DNA of 40,167 bases from Streptomyces sp. ISL-94 (GCF_018614075.1 NZ_JAGGOZ010000040.1:1-40167); one strand, 5' to 3'. Shown: positions 15,437-25,960, numbered from the stretch's first letter. Numbers and translations are program-made. Notes: generated by a model not told the origin, from the letters alone.

Positions 15437-16894
15437 ATGTCGAAGCGCACGCTGACGACCGAGTCCGGCGCCCCGGTCGCCGACAACCAGAACTCCGCCA
15501 CCGCCGGCGTCGGTGGCCCGCTGCTGGTCCAGGACCAGCAGCTGATCGAGAAGCTTGCCCGCTTCAACCGTGAGCGCATCCCGGAGCGTGTGGTGCACGC
15601 CCGCGGCTCGGCCGCGTACGGCTACTTCGAGGTGACCGACGACGTCACCGCGTACACCAGCGCCGCGTTCCTGAACACGGTCGGCAAGAAGACCGAGACC
15701 TTCCTGCGGTTCTCCACTGTCGCCGACTCGCTGGGTGGCGCGGACGCGGTCCGCGACCCGCGCGGCTTCGCGCTGAAGTTCTACACCGAAGAGGGCAACT
15801 ACGACCTCGTCGGCAACAACACCCCGGTGTTCTTCATCAAGGACCCGATCAAGTTCCCCGACTTCATCCACTCGCAGAAGCGCGACCCCTTCACGGGCAA
15901 GCAGGAGCCGGACAACGTCTGGGACTTCTGGGCGCACGCCCCCGAGGCGACGCACCAGATCACCTGGCTGATGGGTGACCGCGGTATCCCGGCGTCGTAC
16001 CGTCACATGAACGGCTACGGCTCCCACACGTACCAGTGGACCAACGCTCAGGGCGAGGCCTTCTTCGTCAAGTACCACTTCAAGACGAACCAGGGCATCC
16101 GCTGCCTGTCGGGCGAGCAGGCCGCCGAGCTCGTCGGCAAGGACGCCAACTCGCACCAGACCGACCTGCTCCAGGCGATCGAGCGCGGTGTGAACCCGAG
16201 CTGGACCCTCTACGTCCAGATCATGCCCGGCGCCGAGGCCGCGGACTACCGCTTCAACCCGTTCGACCTCACCAAGGTGTGGCCGCACGCCGACTACCCG
16301 CTGCAGCGCGTGGGCCGCCTGGTCCTCGACCGCAACCCGGACAACGTCTTCGCCGAGGTCGAGCAGTCCGCCTTCTCCCCGAACAACTTCGTCCCGGGCA
16401 TCACCGCCTCGCCGGACAAGATGCTCCAGGGCCGTCTCTTCGCCTACGCCGACGCCCAGCGCTACCGCCTCGGTGTGAACCACACCCTGCTGCCGGTCAA
16501 CGCCCCGAAGGCGACGAAGGCCGAGAACTACGGCCGCGACGGTGTCATGGCGCTGCGCAACGGCTCGCGCCACGACAAGAACTACGAGCCCAACTCGTAC
16601 CAGGGCCCGGTCGAGACCGGTCTGGCGCTCGGCGCCCCGAAGGCCGTCTCCGGTTACACCGGTACCCACGAGGCCCCGGCCCACACCAAGGACGACGACT
16701 TCTTCCAGGCCGGTGAGCTCTACCGCCTGATGTCGGAGGCCGAGAAGCAGCGTCTGGTGGCGAACATCGCCGGCGGCCTGTCTCAGGTCACCCTCGAGGA
16801 CGTCATCGAGAAGAACCTGGCTCACTTCCACGCCGCGGACGCCGACTACGGCCGTCGCGTCGAGGAGGCCGTGCGCGCCCTGCGCGACGCCTGA
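15437..16894 (+). CDS. katA: Monofunctional heme catalase, small-subunit clade
   Basis: The enzyme decomposes H2O2. Its 485 residues fit a small-subunit (clade 3-like) catalase. The distal histidine is in RVVHARGSAAYG, the distal asparagine in YDLVGNNTPVFFIKDP, and the proximal heme ligand tyrosine in RLFAYADAQRYRLG (RxFxYxD). ATG at 15437 was chosen because GGAAGG lies 5 nt before it. The in-frame ATG at 15389 lies inside the operator at the predicted transcription start and cannot be the main start. Location between urate and glyoxylate genes, with operators of both, suggests a role in removing uricase-derived H2O2. Confidence 0.96.
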   Translation: MSKRTLTTESGAPVADNQNSATAGVGGPLLVQDQQLIEKLARFNRERIPERVVHARGSAAYGYFEVTDDVTAYTSAAFLNTVGKKTETFLRFSTVADSLGGADAVRDPRGFALKFYTEEGNYDLVGNNTPVFFIKDPIKFPDFIHSQKRDPFTGKQEPDNVWDFWAHAPEATHQITWLMGDRGIPASYRHMNGYGSHTYQWTNAQGEAFFVKYHFKTNQGIRCLSGEQAAELVGKDANSHQTDLLQAIERGVNPSWTLYVQIMPGAEAADYRFNPFDLTKVWPHADYPLQRVGRLVLDRNPDNVFAEVEQSAFSPNNFVPGITASPDKMLQGRLFAYADAQRYRLGVNHTLLPVNAPKATKAENYGRDGVMALRNGSRHDKNYEPNSYQGPVETGLALGAPKAVSGYTGTHEAPAHTKDDDFFQAGELYRLMSEAEKQRLVANIAGGLSQVTLEDVIEKNLAHFHAADADYGRRVEEAVRALRDA

Positions 16895-16905
16895 GCCGCA
16901 TAGCC

Positions 16906-16942
16906 GTACCGGGGGCCTGACGGGAGGTCAGGCTCCGGGTAC
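16906..16942 (+). terminator. Terminator after the catalase gene
   Basis: A 16-nt arm at 16906-16921 (GTACCGGGGGCCTGAC) pairs with 16927-16942 (GTCAGGCTCCGGGTAC) with one G-U and one mismatch and a 5-nt loop, 12 nt after the stop codon. Confidence 0.85.
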
Positions 16943-16996
16943 TAGCCCGAGCTGCTTACCCGGATGAGGGGTGGTACGCAGTAAGGGCAGGACGAG

Positions 16997-17101
16997 GACC
17001 GTGGCGGGCGTGCGAGCCAGTGCGGTGGTAATGGGTTCCGAGGCCCGTCTCTTGACCTGAGGGAGACGAAGCCGGAGTTCTCGTCGCCGACCGCCACGGT
17101 C
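16997..17101. other. Possible structured RNA closed by an 11-bp stem
   Basis: GACCGTGGCGG (16997-17007) and CCGCCACGGTC (17091-17101) are perfect complements 83 nt apart. Between them a smaller GTCTC/GAGAC hairpin around TTGACCTGAGG is visible. Open frames across the stretch exist on the minus strand in all three frames but none looks like a real protein. The element lies between the catalase terminator and a second strong hairpin at 17239-17274, so it could be an independent small transcript. Strand and function are unknown. Confidence 0.3.
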
Positions 17102-17117
17102 CCAGCCACTCCTCTTT

Positions 17118-17148
17118 GTACAGGGGCCACGCACAGAGTCCCCTGTAC
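17118..17148. repeat. Inverted repeat GTACAGGGG/CCCCTGTAC
   Basis: Perfect 9-bp arms at 17118-17126 and 17140-17148 with a 13-nt loop. It could be an operator or an attenuator hairpin. A GAGGAGGAG stretch follows directly (from 17149), but no credible ORF starts after it on the plus strand. Confidence 0.45.
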
Positions 17149-17238
17149 GAGGAGGAGCACACCTCCCCCACTTACTCCGCCCGGCGGTGCGAACGTCCTG
17201 TCGCGCCAGCCTCGCTCCGTCGGGCGGTAACAAACCAG

Positions 17239-17274
17239 AGCGCCGAGTCACGGACGGTCCCGTGACTCGGCGCT
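17239..17274. terminator. Strong hairpin, probable terminator in a gene-poor stretch
   Basis: AGCGCCGAGTCACGG (17239-17253) and CCGTGACTCGGCGCT (17260-17274) are perfect 15-bp arms with a 6-nt loop, followed by TTTG on the plus strand. No annotated gene ends just before it, which suggests an unrecognised transcript in 16943-17238. Confidence 0.75.
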
Positions 17275-18030
17275 TTGTCGTGCCCGGAGGTGTGTGACCT
17301 CGGGCACCGCGTAGGGCGTCGAGCCGGCCACCCGGGTTTCGTTCGTCGAGCTGTGCGAGGAGGCGGATCCCCTCCGGAAGGCGCTGTCGTGCCGCTGCGC
17401 TGTCGTCCCGCTGCACGGTCTTCACGACGACACGGGAGATTGCTGCGGCTCACCGTACGAGTGCCGCGGCCGGCGTCGGCGGACGCGGACACGGCCCCGG
17501 CCACCGGCCACCGGCCACCGGCCACCGGCCACCGGCCAGTCCCGGTAGCACTCTGCGGGCCGTAGCCGCCGACCATCGCTCTCCCCGGAAGGGGAGGACG
17601 GCTACTGTGCGGCCCCCGCCGGCCCGCCGGCTGGGGCACGGAGTCCGGGAGGAGCGGGGTAGGGGTGTTCCGGGTCCCCGCGGCCTGGGCCGCGCCCCGT
17701 AGGCGGCGGGACGGCGGCCGGCAGGGCGGGCCGTGTGGCCAGGGCGCCGGCGACGCCCGCAGCGCGCTGCTCCAGCTGCTGCCGAGCCGGCTCCAGGAGA
17801 CCCCGCGGGTACGCGAGAACGGCGCTGCCTGGGGCAAGCTGCGGGCGGCGCCCCGCCGAGCGCACCGCCCTGGGGGTGAGGCTCAGCGGGGGGCTGAGGG
17901 CTCAGCGGGCGCCGGCTGAGCGGCTCCCTGAGCCCGGAGCGCGCCCGCGAGCTGCTGACCGGTGCCGGGGACGCGGAGCTCCGCCCCCGCCCCGGGCCAC
18001 GCGCCCCACGGACCCACGACCAACGCGGAA
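17275..18030. other. Gene-poor GC-rich stretch
   Basis: I see no convincing gene here. Long open frames on both strands are Arg/Pro/Ala-rich and arise from GC-rich DNA. One plus-strand segment near 17750-17850 reads ALLQLLPSRLQETPRVRENG, which looks more protein-like and may be a decayed gene, but no start, family or continuing frame supports it. Confidence 0.4.
17499..17540. repeat. GGCCACC tandem repeat
   Basis: Five exact head-to-tail copies of GGCCACC (17499-17533) are followed by a partial copy GGCCAGT. It is a short 7-bp minisatellite in the gene-poor stretch. Confidence 0.9.
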
Positions 18031-18066
18031 CGGCCCCCGCCCCTCCGTGCGGAGGGATGGGGGCCG
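18031..18066 (-). terminator. Terminator of gcl
   Basis: Outer arms CGGCCCCC (18031-18038) and GGGGGCCG (18059-18066) and inner arms CCCTCCG/CGGAGGG form one long hairpin 18 nt beyond the gcl stop codon on the minus strand. Confidence 0.85.
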
Positions 18067-18083
18067 CCGTATTGCTGCGGAGA

Positions 18084-19871
<1,788 letters not shown>

Positions 19872-19903
19872 CAGGGTCTCCTGCGGGTCTGGCGGTCAGA
19901 CTT

Positions 19904-19969
19904 TTCCGTCATCCGGAAGTTTTGTTCTGCTATACGGAACAAGCTAAGCGGCGTCCTCGCGCACGTCAA
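19904..19969 (-). promoter_or_regulatory. gcl promoter with two 15-bp operator copies
   Basis: Minus strand: -35 TTGACG (19969-19964), 17-bp spacer, -10 TAGCTT (19946-19941). One base further is operator copy TTCTGCTATACGGAA (19925-19939, plus-strand reading), then TTCCGTCATCCGGAA (19904-19918). The centres are 21 bp apart, two helical turns, so two dimers would bind on one face. The predicted transcription start falls inside the first copy. Confidence 0.75.
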
Positions 19970-20139
19970 GGCGGTACGGCACCCCGGAAACCACCAAAAG
20001 CCGCATCCCGTTCGACGAGTTGCACAAATGTCCGGCCGGGCGGGGGCGGATCGGCGTGAATCCGCGGGCACGCTCGCCCCGGTGGTGGCCGGTGGTGGAG
20101 CATGTACCTACGCACAGCGACGGAGGGGGTCCAGGTCTC

Positions 20140-21111
20140 ATGGCGGAAGCGGTACCGGTGCGCTGCCCGGCGTGCCTGAGCGAGAACGGCTACACCGCCC
20201 CGGTCTTCCCCTGCGCCTGCGGGAGCCCGGTGCACCCCCCGCTGGACCTGGCGGCGCCGCCCCTGCCGCTGACCCACCGGACCTGGTCGGACAGCTGGGT
20301 GGCGGTGCGCTGCGGGACCTGCGGGCGGGAGAGCGAGTGGCCGCATCCCGAGGTGGGGTGCGGATCGTGCGGGACGGTCGTGCGGCTTGCGGTGCATCCG
20401 GTGGATGCGGCGCGGCCGGCGGATGAGGAGCGGCCCGCGGAGGCGGCGGCACCCGTGGCGGACTCCGGGGTGTCACCCGGCGCCGATACCGGGCCGGACT
20501 CAAGGACTGACCCCGGGACGGACCCCGGGACGGATCTCCGGACGGGTCTCGGGGCGGGTCTCGGGACGGGTCTCGGGACGGATCCTGCGTCGGCGGCCCG
20601 GCCCGATGCCACGCCGGCCGCGCGGCCGGACTCCCGGCCCGACGCCCGGGGCGGCGCACGGCCCGACGCCCGCCGCGGCTCCCGGCCGGCTCACATACCG
20701 CTCCCGCCGACCGCGCCGGTGCCCCGCCCCGCGTTCCGGCCGGTGACCATCCGTACGGCCCGGGACGCGGTGGCCACCGCCGCTCTGTACCTGCGCTGGC
20801 TCGGCTTCCAGGACGTACGGCAGCCCGACGGGCGCCCGATCCCCTCTGCGGCCGTGGACCTGCGGGCGCCAGGGCTGGTGGCGCAGGTCGACCCCACCAC
20901 CGCGCCGGCCGGCCTGCGGGCGGTGGAGTGCGTCTGGCTGAACGGACTCACAGCCTCCGCGACCAGCGTCTACTTCTCCCTCGCCGGGTACACGGAGGAC
21001 GCCCGCACCCGCGCGGACGATCTGGGGATACCGCTGTTCGTCATGGACCTCACGGGCATGCCGCAGCCGGTCAACGACCCGGCCGACGAACTGATCGCCG
21101 GCGGGGCCTAG
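20140..21111 (+). CDS. Zinc-ribbon protein with C-terminal restriction-endonuclease-like domain
   Basis: The product has 323 residues. The N-terminal 90 carry paired cysteine motifs (RCPACLSENGY, FPCACGSP, RCGTCGRESEW, GCGSCGTVV), suggesting two zinc ribbons. A low-complexity linker (about 95-195) follows, rich in Asp/Gly/Thr/Pro/Arg and encoded by short tandem repeats. The C-terminal 120 residues (ATAALYLRWLGFQDVR, AAVDLRAPGLVAQVD, VYFSLAGYTEDARTRAD, IPLFVMDLTG) resemble the Mrr-like PD-(D/E)xK fold. The usual ExK appears as Q-V-D, so nuclease activity may be lost. ATG at 20140 follows GGAGGGGG. It may act in DNA binding rather than cleavage; the function is unknown. Confidence 0.75.
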   Translation: MAEAVPVRCPACLSENGYTAPVFPCACGSPVHPPLDLAAPPLPLTHRTWSDSWVAVRCGTCGRESEWPHPEVGCGSCGTVVRLAVHPVDAARPADEERPAEAAAPVADSGVSPGADTGPDSRTDPGTDPGTDLRTGLGAGLGTGLGTDPASAARPDATPAARPDSRPDARGGARPDARRGSRPAHIPLPPTAPVPRPAFRPVTIRTARDAVATAALYLRWLGFQDVRQPDGRPIPSAAVDLRAPGLVAQVDPTTAPAGLRAVECVWLNGLTASATSVYFSLAGYTEDARTRADDLGIPLFVMDLTGMPQPVNDPADELIAGGA

Positions 21112-21196
21112 GAATCGTCCGGGCACCGGCATCGCCTACGCTCGGAGGCGTTATCCGCTGCTTGCCAGCCGTTGCCCTTCCTGCCAGGAGAGCCCG

Positions 21197-21685
21197 ATGA
21201 GCCTGTACGACATCCCGTTGACCACCCTGTCCGACGAGCCCACCACCCTCGGGGCCCACAAGGGCAAGGCGATCCTGCTGGTGAACACCGCTTCGCAGTG
21301 CGGGCTCACTCCGCAGTACTCGGGGCTGGCCCGGCTGCAGTTCAAGTACGAGGAGAAGGGCTTCACCGTCATCGGCGTGCCCTGCAACCAGTTCGGAGGG
21401 CAGGAGCCCGGCACCGCCGACGACATCCAGACCTTCTGCGCGGCCGGCTTCGGCGTCACCTTCCCGATGCTGGAGAAGTCCGAGGTCAACGGCAAGAACC
21501 GGCACCCCCTCTACCAGGAGCTCGTGAAGGTCCCCGACGCCGAGGGCGAGGCGGGGGACATCCAGTGGAACTTCGAGAAGTTCCTGATCTCCCCCGCCGG
21601 GGAGGTCGTGGCCCGGTTCCGCCCGCGGACCGAGCCGGAGTCCGCCGAGGTCATCGCCGCGATAGAGGAGCACCTGCCCGCGTAG
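21197..21685 (+). CDS. Glutathione peroxidase family thiol peroxidase
   Basis: The product has 162 residues, the normal length. The peroxidatic cysteine is in NTASQCGLTPQY, the conserved glutamine in GVPCNQFGGQEPG and the tryptophan in IQWNFEKFLI. A second cysteine in FCAAGFGVTFP is in the position used as resolving cysteine by thioredoxin-dependent members. Actinomycetes use mycothiol and thioredoxin rather than glutathione, so thioredoxin is the likely reductant. GGAGAG precedes the ATG. Confidence 0.95.
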   Translation: MSLYDIPLTTLSDEPTTLGAHKGKAILLVNTASQCGLTPQYSGLARLQFKYEEKGFTVIGVPCNQFGGQEPGTADDIQTFCAAGFGVTFPMLEKSEVNGKNRHPLYQELVKVPDAEGEAGDIQWNFEKFLISPAGEVVARFRPRTEPESAEVIAAIEEHLPA

Positions 21686-21703
21686 GCGAGCCCGTACGGC
21701 AGC

Positions 21704-21726
21704 CCCCGGCGCTCAGCGCGCCGGGG
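21704..21726. terminator. Terminator between peroxidase and acyl-CoA ligase genes
   Basis: CCCCGGCGC (21704-21712) and GCGCCGGGG (21718-21726) form a 9-bp stem with a 5-nt loop between convergent genes. A short GGGCCCT tandem repeat follows at about 21743-21764. Confidence 0.75.
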
Positions 21727-21765
21727 CGGCTGCGGGGGCTGGGGCCCTGGGCCCTGGGCCCTGGG

Positions 21766-23307
21766 TCAGTTGACCTCGCGGTCCAGGCCGGACCAGTACG
21801 GCTCGCGCAGCTTGAACTTCTGGATCTTGCCGGTGGCCGTGCGCGGGATGGCTTCGCGGAACTCGACGCTCGTCGGGGCCTTGTAGCCGGCCATCCGCTC
21901 CTTGCAGTAGGCGATGATGTCGGCCTCCTGCGCGGTCGCGCCTTCGGCGAGCACCACGAGGGCCTTGATCGTCTCGCCCCACTTCTCGTGCGGCACACCG
22001 ATGACGGCGACCTCCGCGACCGCCGGGTGGCTGAAGATCGTGTCCTCCACCTCGATCGAGGACACGTTCTCCCCGCCCGTGATGATCACGTCCTTCTTCC
22101 GGTCGGAGATCGCCAGGTGGCCGTCGGCCTCGTCGAGCGTGCCGCCGTCGCCGGTGTGGAACCAGCCGTCCCGGAGCGCCGCCGAAGTCTCCTCGGGCTT
22201 GTCCCAGTAGCCGTCGAGCACGACGTTCGACCGGGCCAGGACCTCGCCGGACCCGGAGACCTTCAGCTTGACCCCGAGCGCCGGCAGGCCCGCCCTGGAC
22301 AGCTTGCGCGCCCGCTCCTCGGCGGGCAGCCCGGCGTCCGCGGGCCGGGCCCGGTTGAAGGTGAGCAGCGGCGAGGTCTCGGTCAGGCCGTAGATCTGCG
22401 TGAACTCCCAGCCCAGCTCCTCACCCACCCGCTGGATCATCTTGCTCGGCGGCGGGGCCCCGGCGCACACGATCCGTACGCGGTCGCGGCCCGGGATCTC
22501 GCCCTCCCAGGTGGCCGCCGCGTCGAGCACCGCGTTCCACACGGCGGGCGCGCCGCACATGAGCGTGACCCCGTGTTGGTCGACGCGGCGCAGGATCTCG
22601 GCCCCGTCGACCTTGCGCAGCACCACCTGCTTGACGCCGAGTCCGGCCATCACGTACGGCATTCCCCAGCCGTTGCAGTGGAACATCGGCAGCGTGTGCA
22701 TGTAGACGTCGCGCTCCCACACGCGGGTGTGCAGCCCGAAGGTGAGCCCGTTGACCCAGAGGTTGCGGTGCGTCAGCTGTACGCCCTTGGGGCGGGCGGT
22801 GGTGCCCGAGGTGTAGTTGATCGTCGCGGTGGCGTCCTCGTCGGGGTGGGACCAGGGGCGCGGCTCGATGCCGAACCGCATCAGCTCGTGGTCGGTCTGC
22901 TCGCCCAGAACGAACCGGTGGCGGGCCGTGATGCCGGAGAGCGCCTCGTCCAATTCGGGGTCGAGGAGCAGGACCGAGGCCCCGCTCTGGCGGACCACGT
23001 ACTCGATCTCCTCGGGCTTGAGGCGGAAGTTGACCGGAACGCAGATCCGGCCGCTCATCGGTACCGCGAACAACAGCTCCAGCATGCGCGCCGAGTTGTG
23101 GCTGACCACCGCCACGCGCTCACCCTCGCCGACACCGAGCGCGTCGAAGCCCGCCTGCCACGCCCGTACGCGCTCGCCGAGCCGCCCGTACGTCGACTCG
23201 GGTACGGGTGGGCCGGGTTGACTCGGCTCGTCGACGACACCGGGGCTGGAGGCGAAGCCCAGCTCCGCCCGGTCGAGGAAGTCCGTGACGGTCATCGGAA
23301 TCCGCAT
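21766..23307 (-). CDS. Acyl-CoA synthetase (AMP-forming, FadD-like)
   Basis: The enzyme activates a carboxylic acid to its acyl-CoA through an acyl-adenylate. It has 513 residues with the full set of ANL motifs: YTSGTTARPKGV (P-loop, Ala where Gly is usual), IYGLTETSPL, DGWFHTGDGG, SDRKKDVIITGGENVSS and the C-terminal lysine in PRTATGKIQKF. The chain length cannot be predicted; similar actinomycete proteins are annotated as long- or medium-chain ligases. ATG at 23307 has GGAGAG upstream. No fatty-acid gene is adjacent, so it is probably a single-gene unit. Confidence 0.93.
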   Translation of the reverse strand: MRIPMTVTDFLDRAELGFASSPGVVDEPSQPGPPVPESTYGRLGERVRAWQAGFDALGVGEGERVAVVSHNSARMLELLFAVPMSGRICVPVNFRLKPEEIEYVVRQSGASVLLLDPELDEALSGITARHRFVLGEQTDHELMRFGIEPRPWSHPDEDATATINYTSGTTARPKGVQLTHRNLWVNGLTFGLHTRVWERDVYMHTLPMFHCNGWGMPYVMAGLGVKQVVLRKVDGAEILRRVDQHGVTLMCGAPAVWNAVLDAAATWEGEIPGRDRVRIVCAGAPPPSKMIQRVGEELGWEFTQIYGLTETSPLLTFNRARPADAGLPAEERARKLSRAGLPALGVKLKVSGSGEVLARSNVVLDGYWDKPEETSAALRDGWFHTGDGGTLDEADGHLAISDRKKDVIITGGENVSSIEVEDTIFSHPAVAEVAVIGVPHEKWGETIKALVVLAEGATAQEADIIAYCKERMAGYKAPTSVEFREAIPRTATGKIQKFKLREPYWSGLDREVN

Positions 23308-23347
23308 TGCTCTCTCCTGATCGGGACGACGACTTCAGGTGACACCA

Positions 23348-23368
23348 AGTAACGAGTAACGAGTAACG
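23348..23368. repeat. AGTAACG tandem repeat upstream of the ligase gene
   Basis: Three exact copies of AGTAACG lie 40-60 bp upstream of the acyl-CoA ligase start, followed by CTGCCGA repeats (23377-23391). They sit where the promoter should be; whether they matter is unknown. Confidence 0.8.
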
Positions 23369-23440
23369 AACAACAACTGCCGACTGCCGACTGACGCCTG
23401 CCGAGTGCCCGCAGTCTGGCACGGACCGCTGACGGCGTGG

Positions 23441-24565
23441 TCAGCCGCGAATCGGCCCGAAGCGTACGGACCCCCGTCCGGGCTCGCTCCCGGAATCTCC
23501 CATCGCGGAGATCATCAGCTCTGCCTCGGCGACGATCTCCTCCTTCCGCACCGCCGAAACCTCCCCGAACAGCTCCACGGTGACCCCATTCCCCTCCTCC
23601 GCCTTCCAGAGGCCCGCGACGAAGCCGTCGACGAGCAGGGTGCAGTGGGCCTGGTTCCCCGTCCAGGTGCGCCCTTTGACCTCCGGGGTGACCACGCGGC
23701 TGCGGTCGGCGTGCGAGAGGAGAAGGTTGTCGAATTCGGGGAGGAAGCGCGGCGGCGCCGGGGTCTGCGCGTCGGGCCGCGGGGCGTCGGGCAGGTCGAA
23801 CAGCTCCACGCCGTTCTCGTCCCGGAAGACGGCCAGGCCGGGCCGCAGCCTCTCGAAGGCCTCGCGCAGCCGGGTCAGCCCGGCCCAGACCTGCATGTCC
23901 TTGACGGAGGCCGGCCCGAAGGCGGCGAGATAACGCAACACGACGTCGTCCACGGACTGCGTCGCCGCCTCCCCGGCGGGCCGCCCTCCGAGCCAGTTCT
24001 CGACGGTGGTGAGGCGGACCTGCCCGCTGCGCCCCCACACCCCGCGCGGCGTGACCTGGACCAGCGGCAGCCGGCAGCGGGCGGCGACGGACAGGGACTG
24101 CGGGTCCGCGTCGGGCCAGTGCTTGAGCAGTTCCTCGCGGATCTCGCCCATGGTGCGCGGCTCGCTCTCGACGACGGCGCGGGCGCACTCGGCGAGCCGG
24201 TCCAGGTCCACCCCGACGAGGCCCTTGCGGAAGTAGTTCACCTCCCGGTCGCGGGCGGGCTGGACGAGCGGGCGCAGGGTCAGGGCGTCGTGCGCGGTGT
24301 GGGTGTGGATCGTCGAGCGCATGGTGACCATCCGGACCACCTCGCGGGACTCCATGAGCCCGGCCAGCTCGGCGGGCCGGAAGCCGGCGAGCCGGGCGTG
24401 GAGCTGGTAGTAGGGAGGCTTCACGTTCTGCGCCTGCAACCCGAGGAGGTGCCCGACGGCGTCCGCGGCGGACATCTCGGCGCGGCTCAGGAGCAGCTGG
24501 CGGGCGAGCGTGGCACGGTTCAGTGACCGGGTGTCGAGTACGGGATGCGTTGTCCTGGAGGCCAT
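23441..24565 (-). CDS. Winged-helix protein of the AlkZ/YcaQ (HTH_42) DNA glycosylase superfamily
   Basis: The product has 374 residues. The N-terminal part contains LGLQAQNVKPPYYQLHARL, in which the QxQ element corresponds to the catalytic motif of AlkZ-type interstrand-crosslink glycosylases. Further family segments are VVRMVTMRSTIHTHTAHD, LLRSYLAAFGP-like VVLRYLAAFGPASVKDMQVW, FLPEFDNLLLSHADRSR and HCTLLVDGFVAGLW. AlkZ itself protects an antibiotic producer from its own crosslinking product. No such biosynthetic cluster is in the window, so this is probably a general or paralogous AlkZ-like enzyme. The start lacks a clear ribosome binding site. Confidence 0.82.
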   Translation of the reverse strand: MASRTTHPVLDTRSLNRATLARQLLLSRAEMSAADAVGHLLGLQAQNVKPPYYQLHARLAGFRPAELAGLMESREVVRMVTMRSTIHTHTAHDALTLRPLVQPARDREVNYFRKGLVGVDLDRLAECARAVVESEPRTMGEIREELLKHWPDADPQSLSVAARCRLPLVQVTPRGVWGRSGQVRLTTVENWLGGRPAGEAATQSVDDVVLRYLAAFGPASVKDMQVWAGLTRLREAFERLRPGLAVFRDENGVELFDLPDAPRPDAQTPAPPRFLPEFDNLLLSHADRSRVVTPEVKGRTWTGNQAHCTLLVDGFVAGLWKAEEGNGVTVELFGEVSAVRKEEIVAEAELMISAMGDSGSEPGRGSVRFGPIRG

Positions 24566-24709
24566 GGCAGCAAACTAACCCCCCTTGCGGACACCCCCTG
24601 TCCGCAACCTCGGACCGCACCCCGAAGCCCAACACCCATACGCAGCCCTTTCTCCCCTATATCCTGCACCTCGCCCGTAAACAGACGTTCGACCGGGAGC
24701 TGACCTGAG

Positions 24710-25879
24710 ATGTCGGAGCGCCCAGACCGCCGCACCCCGCCCTCCGCCGCGAAGCGCGCGGCGTGGCGCCGCCCCGGCTCCCCGGGCGCCACTCCCCCGG
24801 CGGGGGCGCAGCCGCCCGCCCCACAGCCCGCGCCGCCCGCACCCGCTCCCCCGAACCACCGCAGCGTCATCGATTCGGCCGTCTACCGCGACGGCCGCCG
24901 GATCGCCTCTCCCGCGACACTGGCCGACACCTTCCGGCAGCTGCGCGAAGAACCCGACGGCATGGCGTGGATCGGCCTGCACCGCCCCACCGAGCCCGAA
25001 CTCCATTCCTTGGCCGCCGAGTTCAACCTCCACGAACTCGCCGTCGAGGACGCCCTGGAGGCCCACCAGCGCCCCAAGCTGGAGCGCTACGGCGACACCC
25101 TCTTCGTCGTCCTGCGCGCCGCCCGCTACCTCGACGCCCAGGAGGAGGTGGAGTTCGGCGAGCTCCACGTCTTCGTCGGCCCGGACTTCCTGATCACGGT
25201 CCGCCACGGCGGAGCCCCGGACCTCTCCAGCGTCCGCCGCCGCATGGAGGGAACCCCGGAGCTCCTCTCCCTCGGCCCCGAGGCCGCCCTGTACGCCATC
25301 CTCGACGCGGTGGTCGACGGGTACGCCCCAGTCGTCGAGGGCGTCCAGACCGACATCGACGAAATCGAGACGGAAGTCTTCCGCGGCGACCCCGCGGTCT
25401 CCCGCCGCATCTACGAACTCTCCCGCGAAATGGTCGAGTTCCAGCGCGCCACCCGCCCCCTGGTCGGCATGCTCCACGGCCTGATGGCCGGCTTCGCGAA
25501 ATACGGCACGGACGAGGAACTCCAGCGCTACCTCCGCGACGTGGCGGACCACGTCACCCACACCAGCGAACGCGTCGACGGCTTCCGCCAGGCCCTCACC
25601 GAAATCCTGACGGTCAACGCCACCCTGGTCTCCCAACAACAGAACGCCGAAATGCGCGCCCTCGCCGAAGCCGGCTTCGAACAGAACGAGGAGATCAAGA
25701 AGATCTCAAGTTGGGCGGCAATTCTGTTTGCGCCTACACTCGTTGGGACTGTCTATGGCATGAACTTCGAAGCCATGCCAGAGCTGCGCTGGGTGTTCGG
25801 ATACCCCTTCGCAGTGGCCCTAATGGCGGCAGTTTGCATCAGTTTGTACCTGATCTTCAAACGTCGGGACTGGCTCTAG
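24710..25879 (+). CDS. corA: CorA-family Mg2+/Co2+ transporter
   Basis: The product has 389 residues. A Pro/Ala-rich N-terminal tail (about 1-50) precedes the cytosolic domain with its long helices. Two C-terminal transmembrane segments (about 325-347 and 358-380) flank the selectivity loop YGMNF. The end KRRDWL is the usual basic C-terminus. The ribosome binding site is weak (GAGCTGACCTGAG before ATG). From about 25690 on, codon use becomes less GC-rich than in the preceding part. The IS unit begins 81 bp after the stop, so the gene is intact but its downstream neighbourhood has been changed. Confidence 0.94.
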   Translation: MSERPDRRTPPSAAKRAAWRRPGSPGATPPAGAQPPAPQPAPPAPAPPNHRSVIDSAVYRDGRRIASPATLADTFRQLREEPDGMAWIGLHRPTEPELHSLAAEFNLHELAVEDALEAHQRPKLERYGDTLFVVLRAARYLDAQEEVEFGELHVFVGPDFLITVRHGGAPDLSSVRRRMEGTPELLSLGPEAALYAILDAVVDGYAPVVEGVQTDIDEIETEVFRGDPAVSRRIYELSREMVEFQRATRPLVGMLHGLMAGFAKYGTDEELQRYLRDVADHVTHTSERVDGFRQALTEILTVNATLVSQQQNAEMRALAEAGFEQNEEIKKISSWAAILFAPTLVGTVYGMNFEAMPELRWVFGYPFAVALMAAVCISLYLIFKRRDWL

Positions 25880-25960
25880 ATTCAGTGACTAACCACACCG
25901 CCCACCAATTCCATTTGCATCTGCACCGCCGAAAATCGAGCGCGTGACGTGCCCTGGGGA

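Noticed and set aside
16928..17425. 165-codon minus-strand frame in the gene-poor stretch
   Set aside because: Runs through a perfect 15-bp terminator hairpin, is Arg/Pro-rich and shows no family features; two other frames are open over the same DNA.
17499..17540. GGCCACC repeats as a CRISPR or iteron array
   Set aside because: Units are head-to-tail without spacers, only 7 bp, and no cas or replication gene is near; no CRISPR array is seen anywhere in the window.
17665..17919. 84-codon plus-strand frame with a protein-like segment
   Set aside because: A short segment looks real, but there is no ribosome binding site, family or consistent frame; noted only as a possible decayed gene.
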